NCBI GenBank assembly: GCA_933228895.1
Contig: OW121849.1
Coordinates: 126,422,849 to 126,486,848 of the forward strand
Reading direction: 5' to 3'
DNA length: 64,000 bases
Source: Platycnemis pennipes
Taxonomy: Eukaryota; Arthropoda; Insecta; Odonata; Platycnemididae
The notes under the pieces were generated by a model. The model was not told the DNA's origin, did not search any database, and was given only the letters and a program-made list of their open reading frames with translations. This document shows positions 10,751-22,621 of the stretch, piece by piece; the first letter of the stretch is position 1, and the number at the start of each line of letters is the position of its first letter. The position numbers were made by a program, and so were the translations under genes.

Positions 10751-12964
10751 CGTGGAAAAATTGAGCAGCCATTTTGCCGTAAAAGTTTTTTAAAATCATA
10801 AAAATATACAAAATAAAAAATGCAAAAAAAGTTTAACTTCAACAATGCCGGTTTATAGCCCGGATGAAAAATAAGGATGGGGTATAGGATGAAGATATGG
10901 TTTGCAGTATTAATCAAAGAAAATTTTGAGAGGTCATAATTTGCTATAATAAGGATTTGCCTTAATTTCATTAATATTAACGCTAGAATTTCATTTAAAA
11001 TTTTGAAGTGCTCAGCAAAACAAATGAAATCCATTTTTTAAGTTCAAATATTTGGAATATACATAAGGGTTTTTTAAAAAAACACTGCTAATTCAATCAA
11101 TTTAACGCAGACTCCTGCTGCGAAAAAGGCTGCTAAAGGGTTGGTTAGTTGAGCCCAGTGGAAGGGGAAATGTCCCACTTGTTAGTTGTTGTCCGTTGTC
11201 CCACTGAGTTAGGTCCCAAAATGGTGGGTAGGGCATATCTGCCTACTTCCTCGCCATGAGAGAGCTCCGGACAGAAGAGTCAAGAAACTTCTCATGCTCC
11301 TCGTACCACGGGAAAAATTCTCTTCCTAAGGCTCTGGTGCAAAAGGGTTAATGCTGACATATACACAGGGATGGGCATGATTCGTCTTCATGAATCACGA
11401 ATCATGATTCACGAATCACAAACTGTGATTTGTGATTCGGATCATTTTTTTTTAATGAATCGTGATTCGTGAGGCGACTCTTTTTTTTTAGTTGAGGTGA
11501 TTCATGAGCCGAACTTTTGTGATGCAGCTCACGATTCACTGACGAATCATGAATTAATATCACTGATTTCACTGCTAGAAACGTACATCAGTCTTTCACC
11601 GACTGTTACTGTGTAAGTATACGCCAGAACGGAACAATATGGTTAATGCAAACTTCAATAATATATTTTACACTATATTACAGATTTGTTCAAATGTGAC
11701 TTTAAATTGTTTTGAAAAAATAGCAATGAAATGTCCTACATTTAAATGATGACCACGAATATTACATTTATTACATGTAGACTCCTTGATGATGACCTAC
11801 AAAAAATTGAAAAATGGTGTGATATATGGCTGTTAGAATTACATTTAAAAAAAGTGCGTGGTAATGAATTTTTGGAAAAAGAATTGTTCTCCTTCTAGCA
11901 CTTCAAATTAAGTAATAATGAATTAGCAAACGTGGAATCCATTAAATCTTGGAATAAGACTGTCACATGATCTTTCCTGGGGTAAACACATACGTGAAAT
12001 AATGGGTCAAGCTAATCATAAACAGTTATTCATCAAAAGAGTACTGTATAAATGTGACGATCATGTACGAGAAATCAGCTACTTTTCCCTTGTTAGACCT
12101 CATTTGGAATATGCTGCTAGTGTATGGGATCCCTACGAAATCGGTTTCGCGGCTAAACTTAAAGCCACCGAGTGCATCCACCGGGTTGCGGATGGTGGGT
12201 CGACCTCTAGATATAGAGGTTAGCTGCAAGATAAGCGAGTTTACTCGTCGAATAAGCAGTGGTGCACAAAAAGCGACGGCATTCCGAGGGGGTATTGGTC
12301 TATCCCTGGGTAAGGTAGGTCTCTCAATAATACCGAACCTGTGAAGATGCCATGACTTGGCGACGAGAAGCCGCTAATAATTACGCTTCTCATCACCCAG
12401 AGAAGAGGGCAGCAGCAGGGGCGGATTCAGCATCAAATTTGGGTGGGGGTCATGACCTGGGTCCGGGGAGTACCCCCCCGCCCCGCCCCCCACCCCACGG
12501 GAGAGAGGGGCGTTCTCCCGTGTACATTCTTTTAAAATGCCCATTTTTTACGTATTTTGGAGCCTAAAATTTCATTTGTATTCTTAACAACTAATGAAAT
12601 TGAACAATTTTATACATTTAAGAAGTTGAACAATGGAGAAGAAATAAATACCCAACTTGAAGTTTACAATAATTATAAAATATTGACGTTTCATACAACA
12701 GAAAATGTGAACAAATTTCATTGGAAAAGGTTTACAGTGATGATAAGCTCATACATAAAAGTTAAAAACTCTCTGTTTAATTAGGGGATTACTAAAAAGT
12801 TTTAGTTGGGTGCTAATATTGCTCTACGGTATTATCAGTATCATGTAACAAAAGTTTATAGAAAGCCAACTCATGATCAGTTTTTCAAATTACGAAAGTG
12901 GGAAAATCTAGAAAATATTTGCATGCAAAAATGTTAAAAGAAACCGACAGCTGACGTCATTTGC

Positions 12965-13252
12965 GCCATGTAGGATAGGTAGGTAATTGGGTATTGGTAG
13001 GAGTTTTCAGGTTACGGAGGAAGTGTGGAGAGAAACCCGGTGTCGGCATTAGCCTACTCTTAACGAAAGGCGCCAAGGGGACTACGGTTTAACGTCCCAT
13101 CCGACGGACAGAGTAGTGACTTAAAATGCCCTTCACTAGGCACTCAAATGGGGACCGGTTTTCCACTGGAAAATCTGCCACTGCCGGGAATCGAACCCGG
13201 GCCCTCGAGATGGGAGGTCAGTACTCTAGCCACCACACCAACACGATCCCCT
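12965..13252 (-). mobile_element. tRNA-derived SINE
   Basis: The minus strand has an A-box-like GTGGTGGCTAGAGTACTG (about 13240-13220) and a perfect B box GGTTCGATTCC (13199-13189). A body follows with CGTCCCATCCGACGGACAGA (plus strand 13093 on), which I recall from arthropod SINEs, and a run of CCTACCTATCCTAC-like repeats near 12970-12990. Lies in the inner hAT. Confidence 0.7.
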
Positions 13253-14282
13253 TAGTCGGTTGTTTATTTCTAGAGATGGTTCATTGCATGTTAGTAAAAA
13301 GTCTTTTCCATTGTCAACTGCACATACATGGAATCGGTTTTCTTCGTGAGTGGTAAGGTCACCTTTTTCTCTTAAGATTATCAAACTTTTTAAGGGTTTC
13401 CTTTCCTAATTTCCTAAGTGGAGTCACGTTGTGGTGGACACTTCCTAAGCCAGATGAAAAAATTACATAATATTTACAGTACAGCCCCCTGTCTTTATGA
13501 GACAGCACAAGCCAGTGGAAATTGTCAAGATGTGATCTCTGTGCATATTTTTTGTAGGCTTTCCTTTCTTCATTACTTCGTTATGAGGGAACTGGTAATC
13601 TGAAGGAGGAGTCCACGGTTTCTGCAACAACGTAGTCTTCCCCAAGCAGCATCATATTATATCTGCCCGTTATCATTTTTACACCGTCACATATCACTTA
13701 TTGGCCAATCTGATATTGGCTACCGATGTCGGCAAATGTCAAAAGTGATAACATTTGCCATTATAAAAATAACATTTACTGACGATATTGGGCCGATATT
13801 AATTTTATGATAAAAAGACATCTGCCACCACTATACAGTGGCATAAAAACGATATTGGACCGACGCATGTTTGATATTACCATGGACTGATTTTTCATTA
13901 ACATGATATTGGGATGATTTAATAAGTAAGATAGCTAAAATGTATCCTGGATAAAATTGTTAAAAAAATTTATAATCAGGGACGATCGTACAATAAAAAT
14001 GCGATGGAAAAAAAATGGAGATAGGTAGTTTCGATCTAGGAATGTTCACACTAAAAACCCCGCATTTTACCCCTTACCCAACTCTCTTAGTAAAAAAGGG
14101 GTAATTATAAGGATTCATCATAGTAATGAGATACCTACTTTACTTCTGACCCAACTTCCCTCAGTGAAAGATGCGTAACTTTAAGCGTTACCACTATAGT
14201 GAAATATTTCAGATTCGTTTTCTGTTGAAGTTATTGGAGTTATAACCCAATATGGGGGGTTCACATTAATTGACATGCGAAA

Positions 14283-14470
14283 AAAATCACCTGGACCGGG
14301 AATCGAACCACGGACCTTTGGCTGCAGAGACCACTACCCAGGATCCCTAATTCGCATGGCAAATTCACGGAGGTTCAAGGTACTAGATGTTGAGCCCTCG
14401 CGGTCCATCAAGGATGGCAACGCAAGGGAGAAAGGGCTTCAAAGAAGCCACGACCAAAGGTGAACCCCAT
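14283..14470 (-). mobile_element. tRNA-related SINE-like head
   Basis: The minus strand carries GGGTAGTGGTCTCTGCAG (A-box-like, near 14340) and GGTTCGATTCCCGG (B box, about 14311-14298). Arms do not fold as a functional tRNA. Boundaries are approximate. Confidence 0.5.
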
Positions 14471-15059
14471 CCAGCGCTAATGCCGCGCTTGGCGGTAAAT
14501 GTAGGATATTCCAAGCCTGCCACGGCAATTTGTAAGCAAATATCGAATCCTTACTAATTCTGAAGATTCAGGTTACATGGAGTGGAAGCGAAACATGATA
14601 ACACAGGATCGTGTTTTTTTCTTTCTGTGTTATCGAATCCTTAAATAATCATATTTCTTATTTTATATCTAAGCCTCCAAATGGTTTCTGATGTTCTGGC
14701 CCATCACGAATTTTTTACTTTCTTCTCTCTGACATCGGGGGAAAACATGTTAATACTCAAAATTATAAAATCCAGCGACCAGAAAAATATGATAATTTTT
14801 AAGGCCTTTCTTAGTCGGCTCAGCTGACATCATTTATGCATCGGATAACGATATCTATAAATATCAATTTAAGATACGATAGACCAAATCAATTTTACAT
14901 CGGAGAAAGGTATCATTTATGTGTCATTTTTATATCCTAATTATCATCCGATGTTAAAACGACATTGGTGACGTAAAATGACATTGGGCCGACGTATAAC
15001 TGCCATACGATGCTGCTTTGGTCGTATAGCCTTCCTCTCATCCTCCCTTATTTTCTCTT

Positions 15060-15119
15060 TTTCCTCGCCGATGAAAAATTTCACGGGGGGGAGTTTAACC
15101 CCCCTGGCTACGCGCCTGG
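15060..15119. repeat. Orphan transposon terminus
   Basis: The other strand from 15119 reads CAGGCGCGTAGCCAGGGGGG, a terminus style seen in arthropod hAT/MITE families. I found no partner end upstream, so this is a solitary end. Confidence 0.4.
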
Positions 15120-15265
15120 TGCGACCCTGCTATTCCATTATATAATATATTGGCTATTCCTACTATTCAAGGGTAGGTGAAGACTCACTTGTCTGTCAGT
15201 CGAGCTTATCACGAGACATCGGAAACTGCGGAACATTTCCGAAAGCACTGAGGCACTTCCGACTA

Positions 15266-15924
15266 TGCGGGCTCTATAGCTGTGTCCCAATTCACCAGAT
15301 AGGTACCATCCCAGAATTTAGGGAGAAGGAAGGGTGTCCCAACTTGTTAGGCATCATAAGGGAGCGGATTTAGGTACCTTTTTCAGCTGCTAGATTTGGG
15401 CATCGACGAGTGCATCCTTTTCCCATGATTCAAAGCGAGAGCAGTGGACTCGATGAAGATGGCTACCAACGAGGGAAAATATTTTGGCTGAAAGTTTGTT
15501 GATATTTTTATGATTATATGTGTTGATTCGTTTATCACAATAAAATATCGTTATAGGGAGTAGTGACATGACGGAGAGTTTCATTCAGAAGTAGGAGAAA
15601 GCCGAATTGTTCTACATTAAAATAAATGTATTATCTAAATTACGGAAAACATGACAAGATGCTTATCTACGGTACCCTAAACTCAAATTAAATTCTCTTT
15701 ACACAATGGCTTGAGAAAGTTAACAATATGGATTGTGTAAAATTTTGTACATCATTTGTCATCCCTTTCACATTCTCTTGTTTTTCATCGGTTTTGATCC
15801 CAGCAGATAGCCTGCGTAAGCATGTCCCAATTCATGCTCCCTTCTGGGTTAGCCAGCTAAATTTTAGGCACCCAAATCCATCCTCCCTAATGCCTAACGA
15901 GTTGGGACAGAGCCTATTTTATTT
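15266..15924. mobile_element. MITE-like element with GTCCCAA inverted motifs
   Basis: GGGCTCTATAGCTGTGTCCC (15268 on) faces GGGACAGAGCC (15912-15922). The block TGTCCCAACTTGTTAGGCAT (15334 on) is matched in inverse by ATGCCTAACGAGTTGGGACA (15891 on). GGCTCTGTCCCAA-type ends are common in Harbinger/ISL2EU-like MITEs. No TSD resolved. Confidence 0.45.
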
Positions 15925-16201
15925 TTGAACTTGTTTTTTACAGTAGGGAGTGCTACGCTCTACGATAAATAAAACTCAAACTTCTCTCACGTTTGGGACT
16001 TGTAGCCATGCATATGCATATACACTACCTGCACTCCTTTTCAAGGATACAAAAACTATGAAACTAATAAAAATTAAAAATTTTTGATAAAATTTGAGGG
16101 GGGGTCATGACCCCTGTGACCCCCCCCCCCTAAATCTGCCACTGGGCAGCAGCTCTTCTTCATATGAGTGAAGGAGGAATGCGTATGAAGGGCTTCCTGC
16201 A

Positions 16202-17810
16202 GTACAAAGAAAGATAATAATGATGAAGATCGAAACCAAACCTGTAGATACCGGAGTGGTGCAGGTTTACACGCATACGACGGACTATGAAGATGAAGAA
16301 GTGGAAGACGTCTACGAAGATATCACGGAAGTTATAAAACAGGTAAGAGGAGAAGAAAACCTAATTATTTTAGGAGACTGGAACGCTATCGTCGGCGAAG
16401 GTCAAGATGGAAGAATAACTGGAAAATACGGATTGGGAATCCGAAACGAAAGAGGAGAAAGACTGATGGAGTTCTGCACACAGCATCAGTTAGTGGTAAC
16501 CAACACATTGTTTAAAAATCACAACCGAAGAAGATACACATGGAAAATGCCAGGAGACAGAAGAAGATGTCAAATAGATTACATTTAAGTGAAGCAGAGA
16601 TTTAGAAACCACGTGAAGGACTGCAAAAGCTAGAGTAAAAAGTTAGAGTACAAGGGAAGCAATATTGGCCCTTAGACTACTCATAGAAAAGAGGATGGAG
16701 AAGAACAAGCCGATGTTCATTGCATTTGATTGCAATGAACGTCTGCTTTCGATTTAGATATTTAGAGAAGGCTTTTGACAACGTGGATTGGGATTTAATG
16801 CTTGGAAATCTGAAGGGAAATGGAGTGTCCTACAATGACCGAAGAATTATCCATAGTCTGTATAAAAACCAAGTGCCTGTGATTAAATCGGGACCCAGCT
16901 GTGAAGAGGCAAGAATAAGGAAAGGAGTGAGACAAGGATATGCACTGTCTCCCGTCATTTTTAATGTTTACATCAAGAGAGCCATCAATGAAATCAAAGA
17001 GAAGTTTCTGGAGTGACTATCCATGGAGAAAAAATAATCATGCTGCGATTCGCTGATCACATAGAACTAATAGCAGACACAGATAGGGATCTGAACAAGA
17101 TTCTAGTAACCATGGAAAGGACAATGGCCAGATACCAACTGAAGATATATAAGAAGAAGACTGAGATATTGTCGTGCAGCAAGAAAGAAGAGGCGAAAAC
17201 CAATGTCAAACTAGGAAAACAAAAACTTGAAGAGGTGAAAGAGTTCTGTTACCTAGGGAGCCGAGTAACCTACGATGGACGAAGCAAGAAAGAAATAGTT
17301 AGTAGAATAGCCCAGGCAAAGAGGGCATTCTATCAAAAGAAGAATCTACTTACAGCTGGAAATACAAGCTTGGAAATAAGGAAACAGTTCATCAGAACAT
17401 ACATCTGGAGCGTGTTTCTTTACGGCAGTGAGGCATGGACAATGAGAGCAGCGGAGAAGAAAAGGGTGGATGCATTCGAAATGTGGTGCTACAGAAGAAT
17501 GCTGAAGATTAAATGGATTGACCGAGTAAGTAACGAGGAAGTCCTAAGAAGAGTAGGAGAAAAGCGAGGTCTGCTGAAAACTCAAAAAAGAAGAAGGGAC
17601 AACTTAATCGGCCATATCGTGAGACTTGATGGCCTGATGAAGACTATCGTCGAGGGAAAAGTGAACGGGAAGATTGTAAAAGGCAAGCCTTGTATGAGAT
17701 ACATGGAACAGGTTGTGAAGGATGTAAAAGAGAAGAATTACGTCACAATGAAAAGGTTGGCCGATAGAAGAATCGAGTGGAAAGCTGCTTCAAACCAATC
17801 CTAGGATTGT
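16202..17810 (+). pseudogene. RTE-like endonuclease/reverse transcriptase, inactivated
   Basis: The endonuclease part (16220-16588) shows VQVYTHTTDYEDEEVE, LIILGDWNAIVGEG and RRRYTWKMPGDRRRCQIDYI, the C-terminal half of an APE-type domain as in RTE-like LINEs. About 130 bp then lacks coding sequence (deletion). RT resumes with LEKAFDNVDWDLML (about 16765), KGVRQGYALSPVIFNVYIK (near 16925), a frameshift near 17013, and LRFADHIELIADT (near 17045). In that last motif the second catalytic Asp of FADD is His. Conserved tail: RTYIWSVFLYGSEAWTM and RRDNLIGHIVRLDG. Deletion, frameshift and D-to-H change make it non-functional. Confidence 0.9.
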
Positions 17811-19150
17811 TGACCGATGATGATGATGATGACGAAATTGGTCTAAAAAATGAACTTGAACGTGTGCAGCGAACATCAGCAAGATTTGTAAAGGGATGGT
17901 ACGATAACTATTTTAGCGTAACCAGTCTATTAAATGAATTAAAGTGGGAATCATTGTCTGATCGCAGGTTGAAATGTAGAGTTCTTCCCCTAAATAAATT
18001 CCAAGATAATATTTTCAGTGATGATGTTAAAAATATTTTGCGAACCCCAACTTACTATGGTAGACTGGACCATAATCAGAAAGTTAGAGAAATTGATTGC
18101 CGAAATGACAGATTCTAAATGTCCTTTTTCCCTCGTACAATTAGGGATATGAATAGCGGTAAATATGTCCAATACGAGTGAATCAATGTATATCATAGGT
18201 AGCTGCATGTTGGTGTAAGGACTTAAAGGTAACCCAACTAACAGCATGTTTTTGCATGCTTAGTTTACTATATTTATTTTTTTAATAGTGAGGTTTAGAC
18301 TAGTATACTATTACTACTTTTTCATGCATGATATGTAGTGCATGTTTGGTGAAAATTCACCCCCTGCCACACACCTTTATGGTGGCTTGAAGGCTTGTAC
18401 ACAGAACTGGTAATTTATGATATTCAGTTAATCCACAATGTATCTACACAAGTGTTTATTAACCGGCGAAAAGATTGATATAGGTTCCCAATTATGGGAG
18501 CAATGTTCAGAATGTGACCATTACTTAGTGGTATTGTCATTCTGCAATAATTCTATGATTCGTGAACCGCACGAATCATATTTAAAGGAAAAATCACATG
18601 ATTCATGATTCGAGATTTGAATCAAATTTACAGCAGTGAATCGTGATTCATGCTTCGAATCTTATTTCCTTCGATATTCATGATTCGTGACTCGAATCAA
18701 TACTAGGTGATTCGTGCCCAACCCTGCATATACATATCCTGAAAATATTTGTTTATTTGCAAATTTTATGTTGTTTAGATGCCAATCACTTAAGTAACTT
18801 AACCTTCAAGAGCTGGGTTTAATTGCATCTGTAGGTCCTAGCTGCAGAATTTATATTAGGGTACATATTTAATAACTCAATGATGGCAGATGCTTTCATA
18901 TGGCCCATTCACCATATAGATCTTACTATATTCAGGTCTTATATGTGCCGGGATGATAATGGCCTATCATATTTTCTTTTAAATATTTGTATGCATGGAA
19001 AACCAATATTGCTGAGAATGAAGGTAATTGAGATATGTATGGTAAGGCTTAACTATTTAGGATTGTTGGCAATTAGTGAACACCTTTTAGCAAATTTAAT
19101 TCAGATTTGAAGTTCAATTTCAGAACAGATTTGAAGTTACTTTAATGGAA

Positions 19151-19390
19151 GCATGATAGATCATTGGATAGAGTATTGGTCTGCCAACTGGTGGTCTCAG
19201 GTTCGAATCCTAGGAGAGGACACATCCAGCCAATCCCAAGTTGGGTTGTTCTCTGAATACTAGATCTCTTGATCTTTCTAGGAAACCACTTGTGACAGAG
19301 AGAAATGAACTATGTATCCCCCACCCTGGTGTGGGAATTTCATACACTGTTAGGCTTATTACTTGATGGGCTTACCCTAATCAAACAGAC
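19151..19390 (+). mobile_element. tRNA-derived SINE upstream of the ALG11 exons
   Basis: A-box-like TTGGATAGAGTATTGG (about 19163-19178) and B box GGTTCGAATCC (19200-19210), spaced as in a type-2 pol III promoter, followed by a tRNA-unrelated body. The head does not close an acceptor stem, so it is a SINE rather than a tRNA gene. The 3' limit is approximate. Confidence 0.65.
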
Positions 19391-19634
19391 TGACCTTTTG
19401 GTTAAACACAACACTTATTTCAATAACCTAAAGTTAGAATATTGGAACATGAAAACAAAAAGCACAATATGCCAGATAGCATGAAGTGCAATTGTTGCTC
19501 CTAAAATTGTGGATTATCATATTTTAGTGATAACCAAATTGTTGACAATAAATGATTTTTCTGAGGAGGTATTATCGGTAAACTCATCACAAAAATCTAT
19601 TGTGCTCATAAAGTACATAAAATATTTACTTTAG

Positions 19635-21625
19635 GATATATCCACCTTGTGATGTGGATGACTTAAAAGCCATACCCCTGAAGGAAGATACCCAAAAACG
19701 CTTCATACGGATTGTGTCAGTTGGGCAGTTTCGCCCAGAGAAAGATCATCCTTTACAAATTCGGGCCATGTATCAGCTGAGGCAGGTAAGGTGATTTCTC
19801 TATTATGACTTACTTATTGCTCAGTTTTGACTTGCTCCATCAGAGAGAACTCAAATTTACCTCTGTTAGCATTACATTTAAATAATATGTAATTATTTAC
19901 TTCAGATGGTATCCGAGGACATATGGAACAGGATAAAATTAATTTTCATTGGTTCTTGTCGTGGATCTGATGATGAAGAAAGAGTTAAAGATATGCATGA
20001 TTTGTGCCGTCATTTTTCTTTAGAAGAGAATGTAGAGTTTAAAATTAACATTCCATACAATGAGCTGAAGGATGAACTGCAAGAGGGATCCATTGGCCTC
20101 CATGCAATGTGGAATGAACACTTTGGAATTGGTGAATCATTCTATTTATTTTATGTGGACCTGTATCATACTTAACTGTCATTTGTGTTGTATTCTTGAA
20201 GCCATAGTCTTATGCTGAATTGTGAGATTTTTTGTATGCATTTATAATCTGAATAATTGTCTGTGTGTCAATAGGTGTGGTTGAATGTATGGCTGCTGGA
20301 CTTATAATGGTTGCTCATCGTTCTGGGGGTCCACAGGCAGACATAGTCGTTGAGAATGAAGGTAGCCGGAATGGTTTTCTGGCCTCTGATGAAGTGGAAT
20401 ATGCTCAGTGCTTTGCCAAAATCATTAATATGTCACCAGTAGCAAGGGCAAAGATTAGGGAGGCAGCGAGGTAAGCAATTTTTGGGAAGTCGGGTTGTCA
20501 TTAAAATTATGTCAGTAGATGTGTGATTATGTCAAATAGTACATAGGTAAGCCCTGGCTTACCTATGTACTATTTGAGATAAGATCCCCTTATGGTATGA
20601 TTTGGTCAAAACATATTTTTAGATGGCATTGGGAGTCACTTAAGTGGCACCTTTTATCTATATATTAGAGGGAGAAATAAAAAAATCTAGGTTTCCAAAA
20701 TTTCTTCTTTGCCTAGTTGAGGATTTATTGGCTTCAAACTACTGCAAATATTCGCCAATCCAGTATTCTAACGAATTATATTGTAACGAAAGTATCTTAA
20801 TAATGAGCATTTTACCAAAATTTCTGACTGCTTTTTTATTTTACTTGGCATCAACATAGTTAAAAAACATCAATCCTCCATCTGCAAATGAACCTTGTTT
20901 AGAATTTTTCTCAATGGTTAAGTTCTTGGAAATATGTTATGAAGTTAATACGACTTCCCATAGAAATATTTCATAAGGATCAGTGCTGGCACCTCTCCAC
21001 TTATTCAAGAACTTATAAGTATTTCTAGATTTTGAATGTGGACTATTTAGTATTAATCTATAGGAATAACATTTACTTTTCTGCAACCTCTTGAGCTAGT
21101 ATGCGAGTTCCTTTTAACTTTCTGCATAATTCTTACTTTCTCCATAATACTTACTTTTGGCATTATATAATGGTACTGCCTTCAAGTTAAGGCAGCAGCT
21201 GGTCTTATTTGAAACAATTTTGTTTTTTGTTTCATGACTCATCCATAAAGAAATGTCTGGCTGGTCTGAATGTCTTGCCAGTATTGCTTATCAGTCTCAC
21301 ATTATCATGTTGAATTCTCCTAAATCTGCTTTAAGTATAATGTTCTATTTTTAGTGGCACAATTATTAATCTTTTTCTGAAGTAGTTTTTGAAAGGTTTA
21401 TTGGTAGTATAAGGTAAATGCGCAAAGCATCCTGTAAAGTAAACACAATTATTATATATTTGCTCCTCAGGCCGTGTGTCACTGAAATGTAAATGTAATT
21501 TTTTAATTCACAACCAATTTATTTTTTTATTTTCTTTCAGGTCATCAGTAAATAGATTTTCTGTGAAAGAATTTGAAGAAGGCTTCTTGAGGGCAATGCA
21601 GCCTTTTTTCTCCAAGAAAACCTAG
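19635..21625 (+). CDS. ALG11: ALG11 alpha-1,2-mannosyltransferase, four C-terminal exons
   Basis: ALG11 adds the fourth and fifth mannoses (alpha-1,2, from GDP-Man) to the dolichol-linked N-glycan precursor on the cytosolic face of the ER. Exons: 19635-19785 ([30 protein letters not shown]), 19906-20131 ([34 protein letters not shown]), 20275-20470 ([28 protein letters not shown]) and 21541-21625 ([19 protein letters not shown], stop TAG). All junctions have AG acceptors and GT donors in matching phase. The GT4-family E-x7-E motif (EHFGIGVVE) is split across the second and third exons. About 218 residues are visible against roughly 490 for the family, so the N-terminal half lies upstream; I found no such exon in 1-19634. 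No defects seen. The second exon's reading frame runs past its donor in genomic DNA, so a simple ORF view is misleading. Confidence 0.95.
20532..20577. repeat. Perfect 22-bp palindrome in ALG11 intron
   Basis: TCAAATAGTACATAGGTAAG plus CC (20532-20553) pairs perfectly with 20556-20577 around a 2-base loop. It lies 62 bp after the third visible exon, in the intron before the last exon. Confidence 0.9.
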
Positions 21626-22194
21626 TCTCACAAATTGCCGTCATTAAAATTTTCTCGACTGAAATATATTTTTTTATTTCCATTAAAATGCTGAGGCACC
21701 ATGGGTGTCCCAATGATATTGTTGTATGAAATTGGTAAATATTGTTCAAACTACTATAAATGTCATTTAAGAGGAAGTTATCGTAAGCTTCCTTACTCTA
21801 ATGTTTATGCAAATTTCCTCTATTATTGAGAGATGTTATTCCATATTGGAGTCAACCCTCACTTAAAAAGTCTTAAGGGGACCTCAGTGTATGTTGTCAG
21901 TCTGTAAAAATATGGAAATGAGCTGAATTGAATCATAATTTGAAGGCTTGATGTGAAGGAACAGGCTAGGCTATTCTGTTAGGTAGTTAGGAAACGGGTA
22001 CAGGTTGAGTTCATTCTGTTGGTGCAATTTTTTATTTCATGCCTTCACAGCTTATTGGAGTGTACTTTCTTGTTGTATGTTACTTTAGATGAGCAGACCA
22101 TAGTAACATTATTGTCCCATTCGGCCTGATCATTTTCAAGTTTATTCTCTGAAGTTTGTCTGTGGTTACATATTGTAACACTATTTGTTATCTT
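21626..22194. other. ALG11 3' UTR/intergenic
   Basis: Sequence after the ALG11 stop. I see no AATAAA before the dispersed repeat that begins near 22195, and no other gene. Confidence 0.4.
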
Positions 22195-22510
22195 AATGGG
22201 GTCGTTTACCATTTTTTTAAATTTCCGAATTTGGTGAGATTGTAAAATAAAAAGACCAGAATTTTTCCTTTCTTTGATCTGTCACATAGTTTTCGAGTTT
22301 TAAGTGGCAAAAACTTATGTTTTTAACCCTTTCCCTTGAGTGGGCATGCGAAAGAATTGTATGTCATCCCTTTGTCCTATTACAACTGAGACTGCACTGT
22401 TCCTTTTTCCCAACCACAATGGGGGACACTCAGCTGCTTCTGCCTATGGAAGTGGTTGTTAAGACTCCATTCGAGGTATTTCGAGAGGCATCGACTACAT
22501 CATAATTTGC
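22195..22510 (+). repeat. Dispersed repeat, copy 1
   Basis: Shares an ordered series of blocks with 34480-34930 on the opposite strand: GAGTGGGCATGCGAA-like, ACAACTGAGACT, AATGGGGGACACTCAGCTG and TTCGAGTTTTAAG-like. Identity is moderate. Family unknown. Confidence 0.6.
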
Positions 22511-22621
22511 GAAAAAGTGTATTAACTTCAGTGCTCTTTTATTCATGCCAGAATGCCTCTGGTTGTAAGGTTAATTTTCTCACCAAGGTTCATTTTTATT
22601 TTCCATCTAACATTTTATCTA

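Larger units (their letters stand above)
5984..11347 (+). mobile_element. piggyBac-type transposon with nested LINE
   Basis: The ends are TTAA|CCCTTTCACGCC (TTAA at 5980-5983) and GGTGCAAAAGGG|TTAA (TTAA at 11348-11351). The TIRs read CCCTTTCACGCC and CCCTTTTGCACC, and TTAA target duplication is diagnostic of piggyBac. A decayed piggyBac transposase lies inside (9079-10750) and a LINE occupies roughly 6.4-8.3 kb. About 5.4 kb in total including the nested LINE. Confidence 0.75.
12416..16144. mobile_element. hAT-type element nested in the RTE-like LINE, 8-bp TSD
   Basis: The ends are CAGGGGCGGATTCAGC (12416) and, on the other strand from 16144, CAGTGGCAGATTTAGGGG. The octamer GGCAGCAG flanks both (12408-12415 and 16145-16152). 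Subterminal GGTCATGACC blocks occur at both ends (12449-12458 and 16104-16113). No recognisable transposase; the body is filled with SINE- and MITE-like pieces. Confidence 0.85.
12146..17831 (+). mobile_element. RTE-like LINE (family B), itself split by a hAT
   Basis: Inserted in LINE family C with an 11-bp target duplication (one mismatch) and a (GAT)n tail at 17818-17831. 5' untranslated sequence is at 12146-12415; endonuclease and RT coding parts resume after the nested hAT at 16153. Other copies of the family lie at 28531-28630 and about 48290-50700. Confidence 0.8.
11740..18410 (+). mobile_element. LINE family C copy, split by an RTE-like insertion
   Basis: The left part (about 11740-12145) encodes LSHDLSWGKHIREIMGQANH and RPHLEYAASVWDPYE. 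The reading continues at 17837 with ELERVQRTSARFVKGWYDNY, SVTSLLNELKWESLSDRR and LRTPTYYGRLDHNQ, then the 3' UTR with TGCCACACACC near 18365. ACGAAATCGGT (12135-12145) and ACGAAATTGGT (17832-17842) flank the interruption. The 5' edge is approximate. It is inserted in the hAT element and carries frameshifts. Confidence 0.8.
11366..18726. mobile_element. hAT-type element (outermost of nest), 8-bp TSD
   Basis: The termini are CAGGGATGGGCATGATTCG (11366 on) and, reading inward on the other strand, CAGGGTTGGGCACGAATCAC (from 18726). They are flanked by the identical octamer CATATACA at 11358-11365 and 18727-18734. Both subterminal regions are packed with GATTCGTGA-type motifs (11377-11550 and 18556-18715), typical of transposase-binding arrays. 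CAGGG ends with 8-bp TSDs are the hAT pattern. Own sequence is only the outer parts; the rest is later insertions. It starts 14 bp after the piggyBac end. Confidence 0.85.

Noticed and set aside
13690..15010. Element defined by repeated GATATTGGNCCGA motifs
   Set aside because: The motif recurs at both sides in the same orientation, but no ends or TSD were found.
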